A DNA stretch of 64,000 nt from Rosenbergiella metrosideri (GTDB lineage Bacteria > Pseudomonadota > Gammaproteobacteria > Enterobacterales > Enterobacteriaceae): contig NZ_JALBCV010000004.1 in NCBI RefSeq assembly GCF_022602565.1, positions 149,390-213,389 on the forward strand, in the 5' to 3' direction. Below are positions 8,496 through 16,633 of this stretch, in pieces. Made by a program: the position numbers and the translations under genes. The notes beneath the pieces are model-generated. The model had not been told where the DNA came from. It made no database searches and worked only from the letters and a program-made list of their open reading frames with translations. Every line of letters starts with the position of its first letter. The stretch's first letter is position 1.

Positions 8496-8633
8496 ATGAC
8501 TAAACGCCATTTTACGCTCGCATTTGAAATCGGTTCCATTGCAATTTTTGCCATTGTCTTAGCTTTTCTTGGTTATTGCGCAGTCCATGCTTACTTAGGT
8601 CTTGGGGATCAATTTCCTCATTTAGACGTCTAA
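8496..8633 (+). CDS. Small single-span membrane protein, 45 residues
   Basis: I do not recognise a family. The protein starts MTKRHFTLAFEIGSIAIFAI, with a hydrophobic segment from about residue 8 to 36 and a short polar tail ending in FPHLDV. The ATG follows a run of six G and AAATC, a strong ribosome binding site. The frame is open further upstream to a TTG at 8367 (88 residues), but the promoter lies inside that extension, so the ATG at 8496 is preferred. A perfect hairpin follows two bases after the stop. The protein is probably inner-membrane. Confidence 0.65.
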   Translation: MTKRHFTLAFEIGSIAIFAIVLAFLGYCAVHAYLGLGDQFPHLDV

Positions 8634-8635
8634 TA

Positions 8636-8670
8636 AAATGGCATAGCGGTCTGTTTCCGCTATGCCATTT
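8636..8670. terminator. Terminator of the small membrane protein gene
   Basis: A perfect 14-bp stem (AAATGGCATAGCGG paired with its complement) with a seven-base loop lies immediately after the small ORF. It can work in both directions. Confidence 0.85.
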
Positions 8671-8710
8671 GCTTACTATCTCGCCTTTTAAAGATTAATA
8701 ATTTTTATGC

Positions 8711-10351
8711 TTAATCTTTTAACTGCTCAAAAACCTTGCTAACTGCATAAGCACCAGGATCCATATGTCCTTTCAAACTCTCTGCATTTAAGTACGACGA
8801 ACGTCCAGCTTTCGCTTTTTCCATCTTCTTCGTCGACTCGGCACCAGACACCGCAGCGTTATGCACCGCTGACCATCCCTTACCTGCTTTGATTGCTTCA
8901 AAAGCTGGCTGCAAAGCGTCGATCATCGTGCGATCGCCTTGATCGGCGCCGCCGTAGTCTTTCATTTTCTGTAGTCCAGCCAATAAACTCTCACCCAAGT
9001 TTTTCGCGTCAGGAAAGGCCGCAGCAGACGCACTGAAAAGGAGTGAGAGGAGCACACCTCCAGAGCCGCCCATCGGGGTGGTAATCTTCTCTCCCAGCCA
9101 ATGTAATAGCGCTTGGGGATCGTTTAAGGGCAGTTTTTTCTGCTTTAAGGCCTTTAATACAAAGTTTGCACCGGTAGCTAAGGTTGATCCGGTATCCCCA
9201 TCCCCCACTTGTGAATCGAGTTTATTCAACTCATCCTCACTGTCGATCAGGGCTTGGCAAATCTGTTTCACCACTTGTGCGGTGTGGGTATTCTGCGAAG
9301 GCTTGGCGAATTCCACCTCGGGTAAGGCATCAGTCTCTTGCCACTGCATGGTTTGACATGGCGTGATGGGTAACCATCCTGTTACCACCACGGGAGCTTT
9401 AAGCGCTGTCAGTAATTTGTTATCGAGAGGCAAAACGGTAAGAGAAAGTCCTTTCATATCCAGAGCACTGACAAGGGTATCCGGGCCTTGAATATGGCTC
9501 ACGCGATCGGCGAGAGGCGTTTGTAATATCTCCTGCGTCGCTAAGGTCATCTCAAGCACTGAAAGGCCGCCAAGGTTATTAATGAGTAATAGCAGATTAT
9601 CCTCATCACCAATATGGTTAAGTAAATTTTTGGCGAGTTGTTTCACTATCTTAGTGCTGTTTTGGGTATCGAGTGTCGCGACACCGTGTTCGCCATGGAT
9701 CCCCATGCCGAGTTCACTTTTTCCTTGTGGGATCCCTTCTGACTCGTCACTGCCGGGAAGGTGGCAGGAAGAGAGTGCTACCCCTATAGTCGCGACCTTA
9801 TCGAGCATCTGTTGAGTTTGTTGAACAATATGCTTGAGTGATTTACCTTTCTCGGCATAATAGCCCGCCACTTTATGCGCCAGTATCGTTCCCGCTAAAC
9901 CTCGCGGTTGAGGGTTCTTCGGCAGCGAAATGTCGTCTTTGACTAGAATCATTTCGACCTTATAGCCTAGCGCCCGCGCTTTTTCGGCCGCTAATCCAAA
10001 ATTCAGGCGGTCTCCCGTATAATTTTTTACGACTAACAAGCACCCGGATTTCCCCGTTACCGTGACGATGGCATGCAAAATCGCGTCGACCCCAGGTGAG
10101 GCAAAGATATCGCCGCAAACAGCCGCCGTTAACATCCCTTTCCCCACAAAGCCCACGTGCATCGGCTCGTGCCCGGAGCCTCCACCAGAAATAATGGCCA
10201 CTTTTGACTTATTCCAATCTTGGCGCACAACGATGCGTAGCCCCTCGTCGGTGTTGAGACGCGCTAAGTTTTGATGGGGAGAAGTACGGATAAGCCCTTC
10301 TATGGCTTGATCGACAATTGTTGCTCTTTTATTGAATAAAAAGTGGCTCAC
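8711..10351 (-). CDS. dhaK: Dihydroxyacetone kinase, ATP-dependent DhaK-DhaL fusion
   Basis: The 546-residue protein has a DhaK domain (residues about 1-330), with GGGSGHEPMHVGFVGKGM near 55 and the substrate-binding histidine in GMGIHGEHGV near 218. A DhaL ATP-binding domain follows (about 355-546), with DSQVGDGDTGSTLATGA and GGADQGDRTM. This single-chain form, as in Citrobacter, phosphorylates dihydroxyacetone with ATP; the E. coli enzyme uses PEP and separate subunits. It stands alone without glycerol dehydrogenase genes. An SDR gene is divergent from it. Confidence 0.93.
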   Translation of the reverse strand: MSHFLFNKRATIVDQAIEGLIRTSPHQNLARLNTDEGLRIVVRQDWNKSKVAIISGGGSGHEPMHVGFVGKGMLTAAVCGDIFASPGVDAILHAIVTVTGKSGCLLVVKNYTGDRLNFGLAAEKARALGYKVEMILVKDDISLPKNPQPRGLAGTILAHKVAGYYAEKGKSLKHIVQQTQQMLDKVATIGVALSSCHLPGSDESEGIPQGKSELGMGIHGEHGVATLDTQNSTKIVKQLAKNLLNHIGDEDNLLLLINNLGGLSVLEMTLATQEILQTPLADRVSHIQGPDTLVSALDMKGLSLTVLPLDNKLLTALKAPVVVTGWLPITPCQTMQWQETDALPEVEFAKPSQNTHTAQVVKQICQALIDSEDELNKLDSQVGDGDTGSTLATGANFVLKALKQKKLPLNDPQALLHWLGEKITTPMGGSGGVLLSLLFSASAAAFPDAKNLGESLLAGLQKMKDYGGADQGDRTMIDALQPAFEAIKAGKGWSAVHNAAVSGAESTKKMEKAKAGRSSYLNAESLKGHMDPGAYAVSKVFEQLKD

Positions 10352-10532
10352 CGGTGGCTCCTTTAAAGTGATTGTCAGCTGAATAAGTGTGGCTAATAAT
10401 CACAGGTTTTGTGATTTTCTCCCCATCATCAGTGATCGAGTTCACAAAATAAATTTTGATAATGCGGCAGCAAACTGCGTAATTGTGTCTACCCTTAACG
10501 GAGGTTCTTTTTTTTCACATTTATGGGAGTCA

Positions 10533-11411
10533 ATGATGTCAACAGAGAAAACACGTTTTCCACAGCCGCCTTTTGACAAACAGCCTCAGCAATTTCCAGG
10601 TTTAGTATCCGAGATGCACCCATTACCCGATCATGGTGAGAAAAGTTATCAGGGCCATAATCGTTTAGCGGGAAAAAAAGCCCTTATCACTGGGGGAGAT
10701 TCAGGAATTGGCCGTGCAGTGGCTATCGCCTATGCCCGCGAGGGTGCCGACGTAGCGATCAATTATCTGCCTGCGGAAGAGAGCGATGCACAACAAGTGA
10801 TCGATCTGATTAAGGCAGAAGGCCGCAAAGCGGTCTCGATTCCCGGCGATATTACTGATGAAGCCTTCTGTAAAACTTTAGTGGAAAAGGCTGTGCAGGA
10901 GCTAGGTGGGTTAGATATTCTCGTTAATAACGCTGGTCGGCAGCAGTTCTGTGAGAGCATCAGCGAACTCACCACCGAATCGTTCGATGCCACTTTCAAA
11001 ACTAACGTTTACGCACCGTTCTGGATCACCCGTGCAGCGGTCGCACACCTCGGTGAAGGTGCAGCGATCATTAATACTTCTTCTGTTCAGGCCTTTAAAC
11101 CTAGTGATATTCTTCTCGACTATGCACAGACTAAAGCCTGTAACGTTGCATTCACTAAAGCGTTAGCGAAACAGCTAGGACCGAAAGGTATCCGCGTTAA
11201 CGCGGTAGCCCCCGGCCCTTATTGGACAGCGTTACAAGTCTGTGGCGGACAACCTCAAGAGAAAGTGGCCCACTTTGGTGAAGAAGCACCACTAGGCCGC
11301 CCAGGACAGCCTGTTGAAATTGCGCCGCTCTACGTCACCTTGGCGTCGGATGAGAACTCGTACGCCTCTGGCCAGGTATGGTGTTCTGATGGCGGAACCG
11401 GCACCGCATAA
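10533..11411 (+). CDS. YghA-type short-chain dehydrogenase
   Basis: The 292-residue SDR has the cofactor motif TGGDSGIGRA near residue 55, NNAGRQ, an active-site serine in NTSSVQ and the catalytic DYAQTK. The long N-terminal lead (FPQPPFDKQPQQFPGL...) is typical of the YghA family, which reduces aldehydes or ketones with NADP(H). The start at 10533 is preferred because GGGAG lies just before it; the frame opens earlier at 10389 without a ribosome binding site. A second family member is at 20231-21106. Confidence 0.85.
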   Translation: MMSTEKTRFPQPPFDKQPQQFPGLVSEMHPLPDHGEKSYQGHNRLAGKKALITGGDSGIGRAVAIAYAREGADVAINYLPAEESDAQQVIDLIKAEGRKAVSIPGDITDEAFCKTLVEKAVQELGGLDILVNNAGRQQFCESISELTTESFDATFKTNVYAPFWITRAAVAHLGEGAAIINTSSVQAFKPSDILLDYAQTKACNVAFTKALAKQLGPKGIRVNAVAPGPYWTALQVCGGQPQEKVAHFGEEAPLGRPGQPVEIAPLYVTLASDENSYASGQVWCSDGGTGTA

Positions 11412-11430
11412 TCTCCCTTAGCGGATAAAA

Positions 11431-11465
11431 AAAGGGTGAATCCATCTATTGTGGATTCACCCTTT
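11431..11465. terminator. Bidirectional terminator
   Basis: AAAGGGTGAATCCA pairs with TGGATTCACCCTTT (14-bp stem, seven-base loop), with A and T runs on the two sides, between convergent genes. Confidence 0.88.
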
Positions 11466-11474
11466 TGCTTTACA

Positions 11475-12155
11475 TCATGCGCGTTTACGTGTTTTAAACC
11501 ATCCGATGATAAAGATTAGCAGTGCACACACGCCGCCGGCACAATGCTCATAAAAAGCGAGATCTTTACCTGCCACATAGGGTTGCAGCAGTGGATCAGT
11601 CAGTAACATACTGCCCGCTATCCAGCCGATTAACGCACCGGCCGCCAGAATAATCACCGGCCAACGATCGAGCAGATGCAGGACTAAGCGACTGCCCGCC
11701 ACGATAATTGGAATACTCAACAGTACGCCCACCGCAACGATCACTAAGTGACCCCGCCCTGCCGCGGCTACCGCTAACACGTTATCGAGTGACATGATGA
11801 TATCGGCGATAGTGATGGTCAGGGCAGTTTTCCATAGGCTGGATGACGTTTTCCCCTGCTCGTCGCCCTCTTCTTCACCAGAGACCAATTTGTAGCCAAT
11901 CCACAACAACAATAATCCGCCGACTAATTTCAGTCCTGGTAACATTAACAGGTATACAGCGATGACCAATAACACAATCCGTGCCACGATCGCCCCTACT
12001 GTACCAATGACGATGGCTTTACGGCGTAAGTTGTCCGGTAAGCCACGACACGCCATGGCGATAACGACGGCGTTATCGCCACCTAACAGTAAATCTATTA
12101 ATAGGATTTGCGCTAAGATAGCGACCCAATCCCAGTGCTGGAAAATTTCACCCAT
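11475..12155 (-). CDS. TerC-family integral membrane protein, YjbE type
   Basis: The 226-residue protein has about seven membrane segments and the TerC acidic motifs LLLGGDNAVVIAMACR near residue 22 and ADIIMSLDNVLAVAAAGRG near 120. The YjbE subgroup of TerC proteins is linked to metal ion, mainly Mn2+, homeostasis. No yybP-ykoY riboswitch is visible upstream, although TerC-type exporters often have one. It diverges from dalD. Confidence 0.82.
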   Translation of the reverse strand: MGEIFQHWDWVAILAQILLIDLLLGGDNAVVIAMACRGLPDNLRRKAIVIGTVGAIVARIVLLVIAVYLLMLPGLKLVGGLLLLWIGYKLVSGEEEGDEQGKTSSSLWKTALTITIADIIMSLDNVLAVAAAGRGHLVIVAVGVLLSIPIIVAGSRLVLHLLDRWPVIILAAGALIGWIAGSMLLTDPLLQPYVAGKDLAFYEHCAGGVCALLIFIIGWFKTRKRA

Positions 12156-12359
12156 ATTACCCTCGAAGCCGGCTAAATCTGTCTATAATTAAGTTAGGCT
12201 ACTGTCTATCAAACTTTGTTACAAAGTAAAGCCTTAGTTACCTATCATTCCGTAATTCATTACTTATTTCGGCCTAAAACTTTGCATTTTGACTAATTGT
12301 GCTATGGTTACCAGTAACATTCTAACGTAACAATTGTCGATTGCGACTAAGGATGCCCT

Positions 12360-13766
12360 TTGCAAACTACACAAAACAGTACACCTTCTGCTCACTCCAC
12401 ATGGCTACATCTAGGCGCGGGAGCTTTCCATCGAGCTCACCAAAGTTGGTATCTCAACGAACTCCATAAACTTGGTGACACCCGCTGGTCACTAGCCCTT
12501 GGCAACATTCGTAACAGCGCGAGCCAAGCCACTCTTGATCAACTAGGTCGCCAGCAAGGCGTCTACACCCTTGAAGTGATTAGCCCAGAGGGTGATATCG
12601 ATTACCAAACAATCACCGCAATAAAGAAAGTCATCCCCTGGGATGCCCACTTATCGCAGCTGATTCAAGTCGGCGCCGATCCTGAAACAAAGCTAATCTC
12701 TTTCACCGTGACTGAAGGCGGTTATTTCCTGAAAGATGATGGACACCTCGATCTTAACCATCCCGTCATCGTTCAAGAGTTGGCCGACCCCAACCCTATT
12801 GCCACGGTATACGGTGTTCTGGTTGCCATTTTACGCCAGCGCCTCGCAACGCAAGCGGGTCCCATTACCTTACTTAATTGCGATAACCTCCGTCATAACG
12901 GTGACTGCTTACGTACCGGACTTAACGAATATATCGCGGCATTAGGGGATAAAGCGTTAGCCGCTTGGTGTGATCAGTCGATCAGTACACCAAACAGTAT
13001 GGTTGACCGTATTACTCCTCAAACTGACGAAGCCCTACTCGATCGCTTGCCAGAGCAAGGTATCTACAACGATCAGGTCCCCGTTGCCTGCGAAGCTTTC
13101 TCACAATGGGTCATTGAAGATGACTTTATCGCGGGTCGTCCTGAGCTAGAGCGAGTGGGTGTCGAATTCGTCGAAGATGTGCTTCCCTTTGAAGAAGCTA
13201 AGATCCGTGTGCTTAATGCAAGTCATAGCGGTATCGCTTGGGCGGGCGCGTTATTGGGCGTGCAGTCCATTGATGAGAGCCTAACACCGCAAGTTCAAGA
13301 ATGGATCCGTAACTATATCGGCCAAGACGTCACCGCAGCACTATCGAAAGGACCGATTAACCTTGATGAGTATTGTAAGACTACGTTACACCGTTTCAGT
13401 AATGCCAAGGTCCGTGATACGAATCAGCGTGTGTCGTCAGACAGTATCGCTAAGCTACAACAATTTATTTTACCAACGCTAAAAACGCGCTACCAACAAG
13501 GCGAAGTCCCCAAGGCAACGCTGGTATTAGTGGCATTATGGTATCTCTTTATGCAACGCCGCGCGGCAGGTACCCTTCCTTTCGAGTACCAAGATCGGGC
13601 AATCGATAGCGTGCCTTTCGAGGCAATTTTTGCTGAAGAAGACAGCCTCAAGGCCTTCGCACAATCCCCTGCCCTGATGGGCAGTTTGGCTGAACATCCG
13701 ACCTTCACCGAGGATCTCCGCGAGATCGTGAAGCAGGTTGAAAACACTTTAGCGGAATCTCTCTAA
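12360..13766 (+). CDS. dalD: D-arabinitol 4-dehydrogenase (mannitol dehydrogenase family)
   Basis: The 468-residue protein begins TWLHLGAGAFHRAHQSWYLN, the Rossmann fingerprint of long-chain polyol dehydrogenases, with NCDNLRHNGD, NSMVDRITPQ and the catalytic lysine region EEAKIRVLNASHSGIAW. Overall it fits DalD of Klebsiella, which oxidises D-arabinitol to D-xylulose with NAD+. The start is TTG with AAGGA seven bases upstream. A SemiSWEET-like gene starts four bases after the stop, so the two are co-expressed. No dalK kinase or arabinitol permease is seen nearby. Mannitol or fructuronate activity is possible. Confidence 0.82.
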   Translation: MQTTQNSTPSAHSTWLHLGAGAFHRAHQSWYLNELHKLGDTRWSLALGNIRNSASQATLDQLGRQQGVYTLEVISPEGDIDYQTITAIKKVIPWDAHLSQLIQVGADPETKLISFTVTEGGYFLKDDGHLDLNHPVIVQELADPNPIATVYGVLVAILRQRLATQAGPITLLNCDNLRHNGDCLRTGLNEYIAALGDKALAAWCDQSISTPNSMVDRITPQTDEALLDRLPEQGIYNDQVPVACEAFSQWVIEDDFIAGRPELERVGVEFVEDVLPFEEAKIRVLNASHSGIAWAGALLGVQSIDESLTPQVQEWIRNYIGQDVTAALSKGPINLDEYCKTTLHRFSNAKVRDTNQRVSSDSIAKLQQFILPTLKTRYQQGEVPKATLVLVALWYLFMQRRAAGTLPFEYQDRAIDSVPFEAIFAEEDSLKAFAQSPALMGSLAEHPTFTEDLREIVKQVENTLAESL

Positions 13767-13770
13767 CATC

Positions 13771-14247
13771 ATGAAAAATATTCTTATTGTTGTTATTACC
13801 ATCGCCTTGGCGCTGCTATCGATAGCTGTTCTGACTCCCTGGCCTTTCTGGCTGGGGACGTTAGCGGCTTGGGTTACCACGGGATCGTTTTGCCTTCAGG
13901 TACTGCATATCGTCAAAAATAAAGAAACCAAAGCCCTCTCGTTAGGTATGTGGTCGGCACTATTCTTCGGCGTTGCCTGCTGGACTGGCTACGGTTTCCG
14001 CGTCCACGATATTCCTGTAATGATGGCAAACGGTATTACCGCGTTGCTAGCCATTACCGTGATTGGCTTGAAATTATGGTTAGAACGCCCGCGCTTAATT
14101 AAGCGAGGTCGACGGATCCGTCGAATGCATCGTGTTGTATTAAAGCCACGAATACATAGTCTTCGTCCTCTACAACGAACGCTTAACGCTCGCGCGGCTA
14201 AGAAAAGTAAGAAAAGTAAGTCTTCTACTGAACTTACTGAACAATAA
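13771..14247 (+). CDS. SemiSWEET/PQ-loop family membrane protein with basic C-terminal tail
   Basis: The 158-residue protein has three to four hydrophobic segments (about 3-23, 25-50, 62-80, 87-108). The LGTLAAWVTTGSFCLQVLHI block and KNKETKALSLGMWSALF match the SemiSWEET sugar-transporter pattern, although the PQ pair is Leu-Gln. Residues about 110-158 form an unusual Arg/Lys-rich cytoplasmic tail; typical SemiSWEETs have only 85-100 residues. It is tightly coupled to dalD and is therefore a candidate arabinitol or sugar transporter. Confidence 0.72.
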   Translation: MKNILIVVITIALALLSIAVLTPWPFWLGTLAAWVTTGSFCLQVLHIVKNKETKALSLGMWSALFFGVACWTGYGFRVHDIPVMMANGITALLAITVIGLKLWLERPRLIKRGRRIRRMHRVVLKPRIHSLRPLQRTLNARAAKKSKKSKSSTELTEQ

Positions 14248-14310
14248 GGTGCCTTCCTTATTAGAAATTTGCTTTTGGTCACGCTCCCACTTTAACAGGG
14301 AAGGTAAATT

Positions 14311-15063
14311 ATGCTTATTGATAAAAAGTCTGGCCGTACCGGTAACGAAGACCGCCAGCTTGCTGTTGCGTTAGCGGGGTGTGCTGGGATGCTCAATGTA
14401 TTGGCATTGGGCGCTTTCGGTCTGTTCCCTTCCAATATGACCGGTAACGCGACGCAACTTTCTCAGGAATTATTGCAGTGGGACAAGCTGGAGATGATCC
14501 CGCTGATCCTGTTACTGACATGTTTTCTCTCTGGCGCATTTATCTCACGCGTTGCCGTGTCATTTGCGAAGAAAGTGAATCTACGCACCATCTATGCACA
14601 TATCCTGTTAGTTGAAGGGATACTGTTGATTGCTCCGGTGGTCGTGGGCTTCTGGTATCCTCAAGACCTACAGCATGGCTACTATCTCTTTGGACTCAGC
14701 TTCCTACTCGGTGTGCATAACGCGACGTCTACCCAGCTGTCGCAAGGTAAAGTGCGTACCACCCACGTGACAGGAACCTTAACCGATGCTGGCATCGTAT
14801 TAGCGAATCTATTATTTCAACCGATCATGCGCCACCCTCCGGCACAAATGAAGCAATTCCGCTATCTGCTCAGCGTCTATGTGACCTCATTTATTTCTTT
14901 CTTTATTGGGGGATTGATCGGTATTTTAGGTTACGAGTGGTTTGGGATGAACGCCTTTATCCTGGCTGGTTCAATCTTAGTTGCCGTCTCTTTGCTCACC
15001 TTGATCCGTGTACTGTGCCGCAAACGCACCAAAGCATTTCAAGGATGCTCTGTAGAACGTTAA
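14311..15063 (+). CDS. DUF1275 (YoaK-type) membrane protein
   Basis: The 250-residue protein has about six to seven hydrophobic segments. The family signatures are GCAGMLNVLALGAFGLFPSNMTGNATQL near the N-terminus and GVHNATSTQLSQGKVRTTHVTGTLTDAG in the middle. The function of DUF1275 is unknown. It lies 63 bases after the SemiSWEET gene on the same strand and could share its transcript. Confidence 0.83.
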   Translation: MLIDKKSGRTGNEDRQLAVALAGCAGMLNVLALGAFGLFPSNMTGNATQLSQELLQWDKLEMIPLILLLTCFLSGAFISRVAVSFAKKVNLRTIYAHILLVEGILLIAPVVVGFWYPQDLQHGYYLFGLSFLLGVHNATSTQLSQGKVRTTHVTGTLTDAGIVLANLLFQPIMRHPPAQMKQFRYLLSVYVTSFISFFIGGLIGILGYEWFGMNAFILAGSILVAVSLLTLIRVLCRKRTKAFQGCSVER

Positions 15064-15099
15064 GCCGAAATTCCCCTTTCTCTGCTGCCCGCTATATAT

Positions 15100-15126
15100 T
15101 AATATGTGTTCATATGTTCACTTATA
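15100..15126. promoter_or_regulatory. Candidate ArsR/SmtB operator upstream of zitB
   Basis: An AT-rich direct repeat, ATGTGTTC then ATATGTTC, lies within TATATTAATATG...TTCACTTATAA. The TTCA-containing repeats resemble zinc-sensor SmtB-type operators. It lies about 20-45 bases upstream of the zitB start. The ArsR-type gene immediately downstream of zitB is the likely regulator. Confidence 0.4.
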
Positions 15127-15144
15127 AACCATAGCGAGGCAGCA

Positions 15145-16146
15145 ATGTCATCCCACTCTCACCACCCTGGTCACGATCATCAACATGATCACGATCACTC
15201 TCATGTTCCCAAAGTGAATCAAGCCAACCAAAAGAAAGTGCTACTCTCTTTTGTGCTGATTTTTACCTTTATGATTGTCGAGTTTGTGGGGGGAGTCTAC
15301 GCCGGGTCCCTCGCCCTGATGGCTGATGCGGGCCATATGTTGACCGATGCCTTCGCGCTTGCACTCGCCCGGGCGGCTTTTTATTTCGGACAGCGCCAAC
15401 CTAATAATCGCCTCACCTTCGGCTATATCCGCTTCGAAGTCTTGGCGAGTTTATTTAACGCCATGACACTGTTTCTCATAGCCATCTTTATTATTTATGA
15501 AGCGTGGCAACGCCTCACTGCACCAGCCACTGTGATGCCTTGGCCAATGTTTATCGTCGCCTGCGCCGGACTGATTATCAATCTGGTGGTGCTATGGATC
15601 ATGACGCGCGGCGAAACCGAAAACGTCAATATTAAAGGTGTTATCTTGCACGTGATGGGCGATCTGCTGGGGTCGTTTGCGGCAATCGTTGCGGCAATCG
15701 TAATTGGCCTGACGGGTTGGGCGCCGATTGACCCGATACTATCAGTACTGGTGGCGGTATTGATTCTGCGTGGGGCATGGAAACTGATACGAAAAACATC
15801 ACATATCCTGCTAGAGGGTGCCCCTGATGACGCCGCGCCAAGCTTAATTAGCGCCCATTTATTGGAGCATGTCCCCGGACTCAGTGAGGTCTCACATATC
15901 CACGTCTGGCAAATAAGTACCGGTTATACACTGGCCACCTTGCATATTCGGGCGGCGGAGGATGCTCAGGCGAAACAGGTTGTGCGTGCGGTGGAAACCG
16001 CCTTACAGGAAAAATTCGCTATTGGGCACAGTACTATTGCGATTGATTGGGCGGACGAGCCTTCGTCACCGCAATGTTTATTGAGTGAGGCAAGCCATCA
16101 TCACGACTGCGGCGAAACGCCTCATTCCCCTACTCACTCACATTAA
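15145..16146 (+). CDS. zitB: Zinc exporter, cation diffusion facilitator ZitB
   Basis: The 333-residue protein has His-rich ends (HSHHPGHDHQHDHDHSH at the N-terminus, HHHD and HSH at the C-terminus), six membrane segments and the CDF metal site pairs MADAGHMLTDA and HVMGDLLGS, followed by a cytosolic ferredoxin-like domain. ZitB exchanges Zn2+ (and Cd2+) for protons. The ATG at 15145 is chosen because the His-rich family N-terminus begins there. Its stop overlaps the stop of the convergent ArsR-type gene by two bases. Confidence 0.9.
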   Translation: MSSHSHHPGHDHQHDHDHSHVPKVNQANQKKVLLSFVLIFTFMIVEFVGGVYAGSLALMADAGHMLTDAFALALARAAFYFGQRQPNNRLTFGYIRFEVLASLFNAMTLFLIAIFIIYEAWQRLTAPATVMPWPMFIVACAGLIINLVVLWIMTRGETENVNIKGVILHVMGDLLGSFAAIVAAIVIGLTGWAPIDPILSVLVAVLILRGAWKLIRKTSHILLEGAPDDAAPSLISAHLLEHVPGLSEVSHIHVWQISTGYTLATLHIRAAEDAQAKQVVRAVETALQEKFAIGHSTIAIDWADEPSSPQCLLSEASHHHDCGETPHSPTHSH

Positions 16147-16496
16147 TCTTGCACAGGCTCTTCCGTTAGGTGGATGGCCATATCGCGCAGTACATGGCTT
16201 ACATGATTGTCAGCGACCCGGTAGTAGATATGGCGAGCACTTCGCTCGCCAATCACCAGCCGAGCAGCTTTTAATAGTCGCAGATGATGGCTCACCAAAG
16301 ATTGGGAAAGCTGCAACGCCTCGGCAATATCGTTTACCGCAGCTGGTTGCGTCAGGCACTGAAGCAAAATACGTAAACGCGAAGGATCACCTAATAGTTT
16401 AAAGGTGTCTGCCAGCCGCGCAATATCTTGGCTACTGAGTACGGGTAACGGTGGGTGCTCTGTAGTGTGCGGTTCACTACATGGATCAGTACGCAT
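16143..16496 (-). CDS. ArsR/SmtB-family metal-responsive repressor
   Basis: The 117-residue protein has ADTFKLLGDPSRLRILLQCL, a recognition helix in LQLSQSLVSHHLRLLKAARL, the wing GERSARHIYYRVADNHV, and a terminal helix with DNHVSHVLRDMAIHL, where SmtB-type alpha-5 zinc ligands lie. A longer frame reaches 16574, but it would overlap the copA promoter, and the ATG at 16496 has AGGGA upstream. It lies between zitB and copA, so zinc or a related divalent metal is the likely signal. Confidence 0.85.
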   Translation of the reverse strand: MRTDPCSEPHTTEHPPLPVLSSQDIARLADTFKLLGDPSRLRILLQCLTQPAAVNDIAEALQLSQSLVSHHLRLLKAARLVIGERSARHIYYRVADNHVSHVLRDMAIHLTEEPVQD

Positions 16497-16574
16497 AGTC
16501 TGTTCCCTAACAGGGGCTCTCTTCATACCCAATATTACAGCGTAGATACTAAAGTGCGTCCAGCTTTTCCTCAC

Positions 16575-16605
16575 TTGACCTTTCCCTTGCAGGAAGCTGT
16601 AGGCT
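16575..16605 (+). promoter_or_regulatory. CueR-type copper promoter of copA
   Basis: The -35 TTGACC and -10 TAGGCT are 19 bases apart, the over-long spacing typical of MerR-family promoters. The spacer holds the dyad ACCTTTCCCTTGCAGGAAGCT (16578-16598), nearly identical to the E. coli copA CueR site. CueR itself is not in the window. Confidence 0.88.
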
Positions 16606-16633
16606 AGGCTTAATTGAACAGGAGGAGTTCATT

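Noticed and set aside
8622..8629. An exact AGACGTCT octamer near the end of the small membrane protein gene, as in MetJ sites.
   Set aside because: It is a single octamer with no neighbouring box, lies inside the coding end and far from any promoter, so it is most likely chance.
12156..12359. Possible yybP-ykoY manganese riboswitch upstream of the TerC-like gene.
   Set aside because: No GGGGAG-type core or paired GC-rich helices of that riboswitch were visible on the minus strand.
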